A DNA stretch of 10,136 nucleotides from Phoronis ovalis (taxonomy: Eukaryota > Phoronida > Phoronidae), in the NCBI GenBank assembly GCA_028565635.1, contig JAOXYB010067434.1, positions 1 through 10,136 of the forward strand, read 5' to 3'. The notes beneath the pieces were generated by a model that did no database searches, was not told where the DNA came from, and saw nothing but the letters and a program-made list of their open reading frames with translations. Both the position numbers and the translations under genes were made by a program. Each line of letters opens with the position of its first letter. The stretch's first letter is position 1. Positions 7,505-10,136 of the stretch are shown piece after piece.

Positions 7505-8394
7505 TGTTAGGATTTTAGGGCAGCTGACCACTTTATCTGCCTCCAATAAGTGCTTTGCTAACTTTAAGTTCGATTTTTATTATTCCGCGAAGCCCTGTTC
7601 CTGGGCAGATCAACTTACGATTTTCGAGTGCGGAAAAGATGTTGCTGGTCTCGTATCTACTTATCGGATAAAATCTCTTGTTTTAACTCTTCCTATGTGG
7701 ATTAGTAATTGCTTACTATTAGATTTGATCAAACTGAAGGTAGTTCAAGGAATATTCGGATGAAGTTTCTGCAGGATTATTTGATAATTAGTATTCTTGT
7801 GACGCCTCCAACTAAACCGTCCGGGAACTCAGCTCAACACAAAGGATGTTACGTATCGAGGCTATATTTCGATTAATTCTGACAAATTGGATATACAAGA
7901 TTACAATAAACTCTAGGTAAATAAATTAATTAAACTCTAATATATCTCTCGTATCGTTTCTCGTAATTCCAGTTCCTTTCTTAAAAATGTAGCTCAGACT
8001 CTCATAAAATGTAACCAACCCCGTTCTAGCTCTTTCTAACCGTCACTTTTACAATTTCCTGCTCCTGTTTTCTCTCTCGTCTCTATTCTCTAACTATCTC
8101 TCTGGTCTATCCTATCTCTAACTCTGGTATCGTAACTCCTCTTCTCTAACTCCGTAAACTTGTAAATATGTTGATAATGGTAAAATCCTCTTTTACAGAC
8201 AAAGTTGACGAGATCTTTTAAAAATAGACCTACTCGTCATCTTTCCCGATTTGAAATTATGCTTAGGTGTCATTTTTAAATCTTGCTGAGACTAAATTTC
8301 CCAGAATTTGCTTAATATGCATAATTTCATCTCTATCGGATTGTATGATTCTGCGAGAAAAGGTATACATTATTAAGATCACAAAATTGTAACA
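7505..8394 (-). repeat. Candidate 5' LTR of the retrotransposon
   Basis: The downstream edge is well fixed. On the minus strand it ends CCTAACA, two bases before the primer binding site. The upstream edge is inferred as TGTTACAATT at 8394, which pairs imperfectly with the other end (plus strand TGTTAGGATT). That gives TG...CA termini and a length near 890 bp. AATAAA on the minus strand at 7581-7576 could be the LTR polyadenylation signal. A purine-rich tract of GAGA type on the minus strand covers about 8155-8035. With no second LTR in the window the upstream edge cannot be confirmed. Confidence 0.5.
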
Positions 8395-8556
8395 GTATAT
8401 ATAGTTCTGTAAACACCTTCTGCAAATCCCAGATTGTAGTTCAGCAGCAAGACCACTGCCTTATTAACCCGTTTATGAATATATGTAAAGTGTTTTCAAG
8501 AGTATATATTTTGTGAAATACTTGAAACTAAAATGATCATATTGTTAATCATGAAT

Positions 8557-8940
8557 TTAGAAAAGTTTGCTTTTGTATAGAAATTGTCCTCGGTTTATCA
8601 ATACATTGTCAAAGATCCTGAATCTGATTTGATCACCAGATGTCACTACCGCCAGATCATTTTTATACTTCTGGCTGCAAATTCTAATCCTCCGCAAAGT
8701 AGCTAAAGAGTTACGCGGGGATGACAGCAGAAATTTTATATTGAAGATATACCCTTTAATCTTTTTTACACAACTTTTCCACCTAGGCACTATCATAGGA
8801 GACATGAAGCTCCAAGGTTGCCCTATTTCTCTATATAATAGCATGTAAGGGATTTTCAGTGGTTCTGATGGCCAACTGTTCAAACTTGTGCGGTGAGCCA
8901 AAAATGAAATCTGGTGGAAAAAACTAGTATACCCCTTCAA
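8557..8940 (-). other. Long open frame, possible exon or dispersed repeat
   Basis: About 127 codons are open on the minus strand down to TAA at 8557. The frame is ordinary in composition, with stretches such as FLAHRTSLNSWPSEPLKIPY and MSPMIVPRWKSCVKKIKG. An acceptor-like site, ttttttccaccag, ends at 8911 and leaves the frame at phase 0, matching the exon at 9340-9455. No membrane segment or known motif is seen. The start ATG lies in a segment (AAGGGGTATACTAG) echoed by AAAGGGTATATC about 180 nt later. That echo and the overall feel suggest a dispersed repeat. I cannot choose between exon and repeat from the sequence alone. Confidence 0.35.
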
Positions 8941-9339
8941 ATAAATGTATTCAAAGCATGTTTCATTAAAATCTGAGATGGGTCATGTTCCATCCTTTGC
9001 ATGGTGTATTCTCAGACACAGCCAATGAAAACATATGGCATCTATACATCTAGTTTCCTGTTGCCTTGAGCTTCATAATAATTGATATCAAATATTCATA
9101 CATATGTCATGGTATTATTTATACAAATATAGAAAAGCTGCATTAAGCCAACAATGTCAGAGTTGTCTTGGACCAACTTTGCAATGCTGAGGGAATTAAT
9201 TATTCATATATCATGCAGTCTCAGGATATCAATATATATACTTAGAATGCACACGGACGGATGATGGATTTGCCTGGTTATGCATATACTTTGGCGTCTT
9301 TTATGTCTGGTGTACTTCCTGGTGTATTCCTATACATAC
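8941..9339. other. Probable intron downstream of exon 9340-9455
   Basis: On the minus strand, ccctcag at about 9195 is followed by a frame reading IAKLVQDNSDIVGLMQLF. The phase does not fit the donor at 9340 without a further exon. Otherwise the sequence is AT-rich with short frames. Confidence 0.45.
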
Positions 9340-9455
9340 CTCTGTAGCAAGTAATATGTAAGTTGGGTCAGTCCCCAGGTCTAGTCTGATTCTAAGGCAA
9401 GCAGCATGCTGACCCAGAAAGTTAACATACATGTAGTTATAATAGTCCCACTCAG
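9340..9455 (-). CDS. Internal exon of an unrecognised protein
   Basis: The exon is 116 nt, entering at phase 1 and leaving at phase 0. The acceptor has a long pyrimidine run ending gttgtgttacag before CTGAGTGG. The donor is ACAGAG before gtatgt, close to consensus. It encodes 38 full codons, starting EWDYYNYMYVNFLGQHAA and continuing CLRIRLDLGTDPTYILLATE. The residue composition and balanced splice sites make it look like a conserved exon of a real gene rather than chance. I do not recognise the family. It lies on the same strand as the gene at 5260-3682 but 4 kb upstream. Its phase-0 end would fit the phase-0 start at 5260, although many unseen exons or a different gene are equally possible. 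A phase-0 acceptor at 8910 is another possible partner. Confidence 0.68.
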
Positions 9456-9837
9456 CTGTAACACAACATCAAGAGCAAAATGACAAGAAGTAAACTTTAT
9501 TAGTTGACTCTGAGGTATAGTCCGACTGTCATCCAGTCGAATACTCGTAAACAGTCCAGTCCTTGTCTCTAGAGGTCCATTATTGATTTATTTTACGTTT
9601 TAGCTACCCCAACCGTAGTCTTGGCCCTAGCCTACGATTTATAAAACTCTAAGAGAACTCTTAGAGTTTGGCCCAGACAATGCTAAAAACTGTTGTAGTG
9701 TTTCCAACTAAAAAGAACATGTTTTTGCTATCTTTTGTCCTCTAGTACACGATCCGCGAGGCGAGTCTCGGGGAGGAAACATTTTTAATTATTGAGTATT
9801 GCATTGTGTGGGCCGTGACAGGGCCGTCAGACACTTT
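9456..9837. other. Intron or spacer upstream of exon 9340-9455
   Basis: It contains the pyrimidine-rich acceptor tract of the exon (9456-9490 on the minus strand) and the near-palindrome at 9644-9669. A small GC patch lies at about 9751-9775 (CGCGAGGCGAGTCTCGGGG). No gene is seen. Confidence 0.5.
9644..9669. repeat. 12-bp perfect inverted repeat with 2-nt spacer
   Basis: Arms AAACTCTAAGAG (9644-9655) and CTCTTAGAGTTT (9658-9669) are separated by AA. It could be a cruciform, a hairpin or a protein-binding site. There are no flanking genes to assign it to. Confidence 0.8.
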
Positions 9838-10136
9838 TTCAAAAGGGGGGTGCGTTTTTGTTGTTTTGAGAATAACCGATTTGAAATTGACAACCAAACA
9901 ATAAAAAAGGTCTCCGTGCTCCCAAATTAAATTGACAAGCAAAAAAAAGACAAAAAAAGTTTCCGTGCTCTCAAATTACATTGACAAGCAAAACAACAAG
10001 AAATGTTTGTCTCTCCCTGTCAATTCAAAACGGAGGGCATTATTATTTCAAAGGGGGGCGTGCGTTTACTATTTCAAAAGGGGGGTGCGTTAACATTACG
10101 TTAATGGTCCTCCCATTTCAAAGGGGGGTGCGTTAA
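9838..10136. repeat. Repeat block with four G6/GCGTT motifs
   Basis: Near-copies of TTCAAAAGGGGGGTGCGTT occur at 9838-9857, 10046-10067 (with an extra CG), 10072-10092 and 10116-10136, the last ending at the window edge. Inside the block a 35-nt unit at 9910-9944 recurs at 9959-9993 with three changes (period 49). A shorter, weaker relative (AAATTGACAACC) lies at 9884-9895. The organisation is that of a mobile element end or satellite that continues past the window. A 66-codon minus-strand frame over part of it is an accident of the repeats. Confidence 0.75.

Larger units (their letters stand above)
6890..8394 (-). mobile_element. Truncated LTR retrotransposon (5' half)
   Basis: Reading on the minus strand, a candidate LTR (8394-7505) is followed by TT, a tRNA-Leu primer binding site, an untranslated leader of about 200 nt, and a gag-like coiled-coil region broken by frameshifts. 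No protease, reverse transcriptase, integrase, polypurine tract or 3' LTR is seen in the lower coordinates, where the sequence turns into plain AT-rich DNA near 6890. A tRNA-Leu primer and a Gln-rich gag are compatible with Ty3/gypsy-type elements of invertebrates, but the class cannot be settled without pol. The lower boundary is approximate. Confidence 0.65.

Noticed and set aside
7452-7763. 103-codon plus-strand frame
   Set aside because: It runs across the primer binding site and into the LTR, so it is an accident of the retrotransposon read backwards.
9742-9942. 66-codon minus-strand frame
   Set aside because: It overlaps the G6 and 49-bp repeat block and ends in an unrelated GC patch, with no motif.
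1-10136. CRISPR array, bacterial operon or phage island
   Set aside because: No spacer-repeat structure, no ribosome binding sites and no prokaryotic-style coding density. Spliced exons and a tRNA-primed retroelement mark the DNA as eukaryotic.

Overview
The window looks like a piece of animal nuclear DNA, most likely from a marine invertebrate and perhaps a bivalve or other mollusc. The evidence is strongly AT-rich sequence (about two-thirds A+T by eye), short open stretches bounded by eukaryotic-type GT/AG splice sites, decayed mobile elements and simple repeats. There are no bacterial-style long ORFs, ribosome binding sites or operons. The species assignment rests on remembered resemblance of repeats and of one protein family, and I could not check it.

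The best gene is on the minus strand, roughly 5260 down to 3670. Four exons (5260-5065, 4803-4736, 4384-4242, 3934-3682) join in a continuous reading frame of 660 nt, and an AATAAA lies 6 nt past the stop. The protein has a segment containing LRSDNAGCY and ends in a C-x4-C motif. It resembles a family of uncharacterised invertebrate proteins that I read, by inference, as RNase H-like (transposase/integrase-derived). Its upstream exons were not found. In exon 4803-4736 the family's conserved acidic block survives only in a shifted frame, so one T appears to be missing from a T run. The copy is either a decaying paralogue or carries a homopolymer sequencing error.

Farther upstream on the same strand, 9455-9340 is a clean exon of an unrecognised protein with textbook splice sites. 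Its relation to the gene above is unknown. A 127-codon open frame at 8940-8557 could be an exon or a dispersed repeat. Weak exon-like fragments also occur at 2221-2163 and 2791-2534 on the minus strand and at 3015-3041 on the plus strand.

Between the two gene parts lies the 5' half of a dead LTR retrotransposon on the minus strand. Its LTR is about 8394-7505. It is followed by a primer binding site of 18 nt complementary to the 3' end of tRNA-Leu (7502-7485), a leader and a frameshifted gag remnant with a Gln-rich coiled coil (about 7283-6900). No pol and no second LTR are visible.

Repeats include six 16-bp tandem units at 5823-5918, a 33-bp-period repeat patch at about 3405-3610, and a right-edge block (9838-10136) with four copies of a G6/GCGTT motif around a 49-bp direct repeat. 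There is also a 12-bp-arm near-palindrome at 9644-9669 and an 18-bp palindrome at 254-271. The first 2.1 kb and 5930-6890 are AT-rich with no supportable gene.
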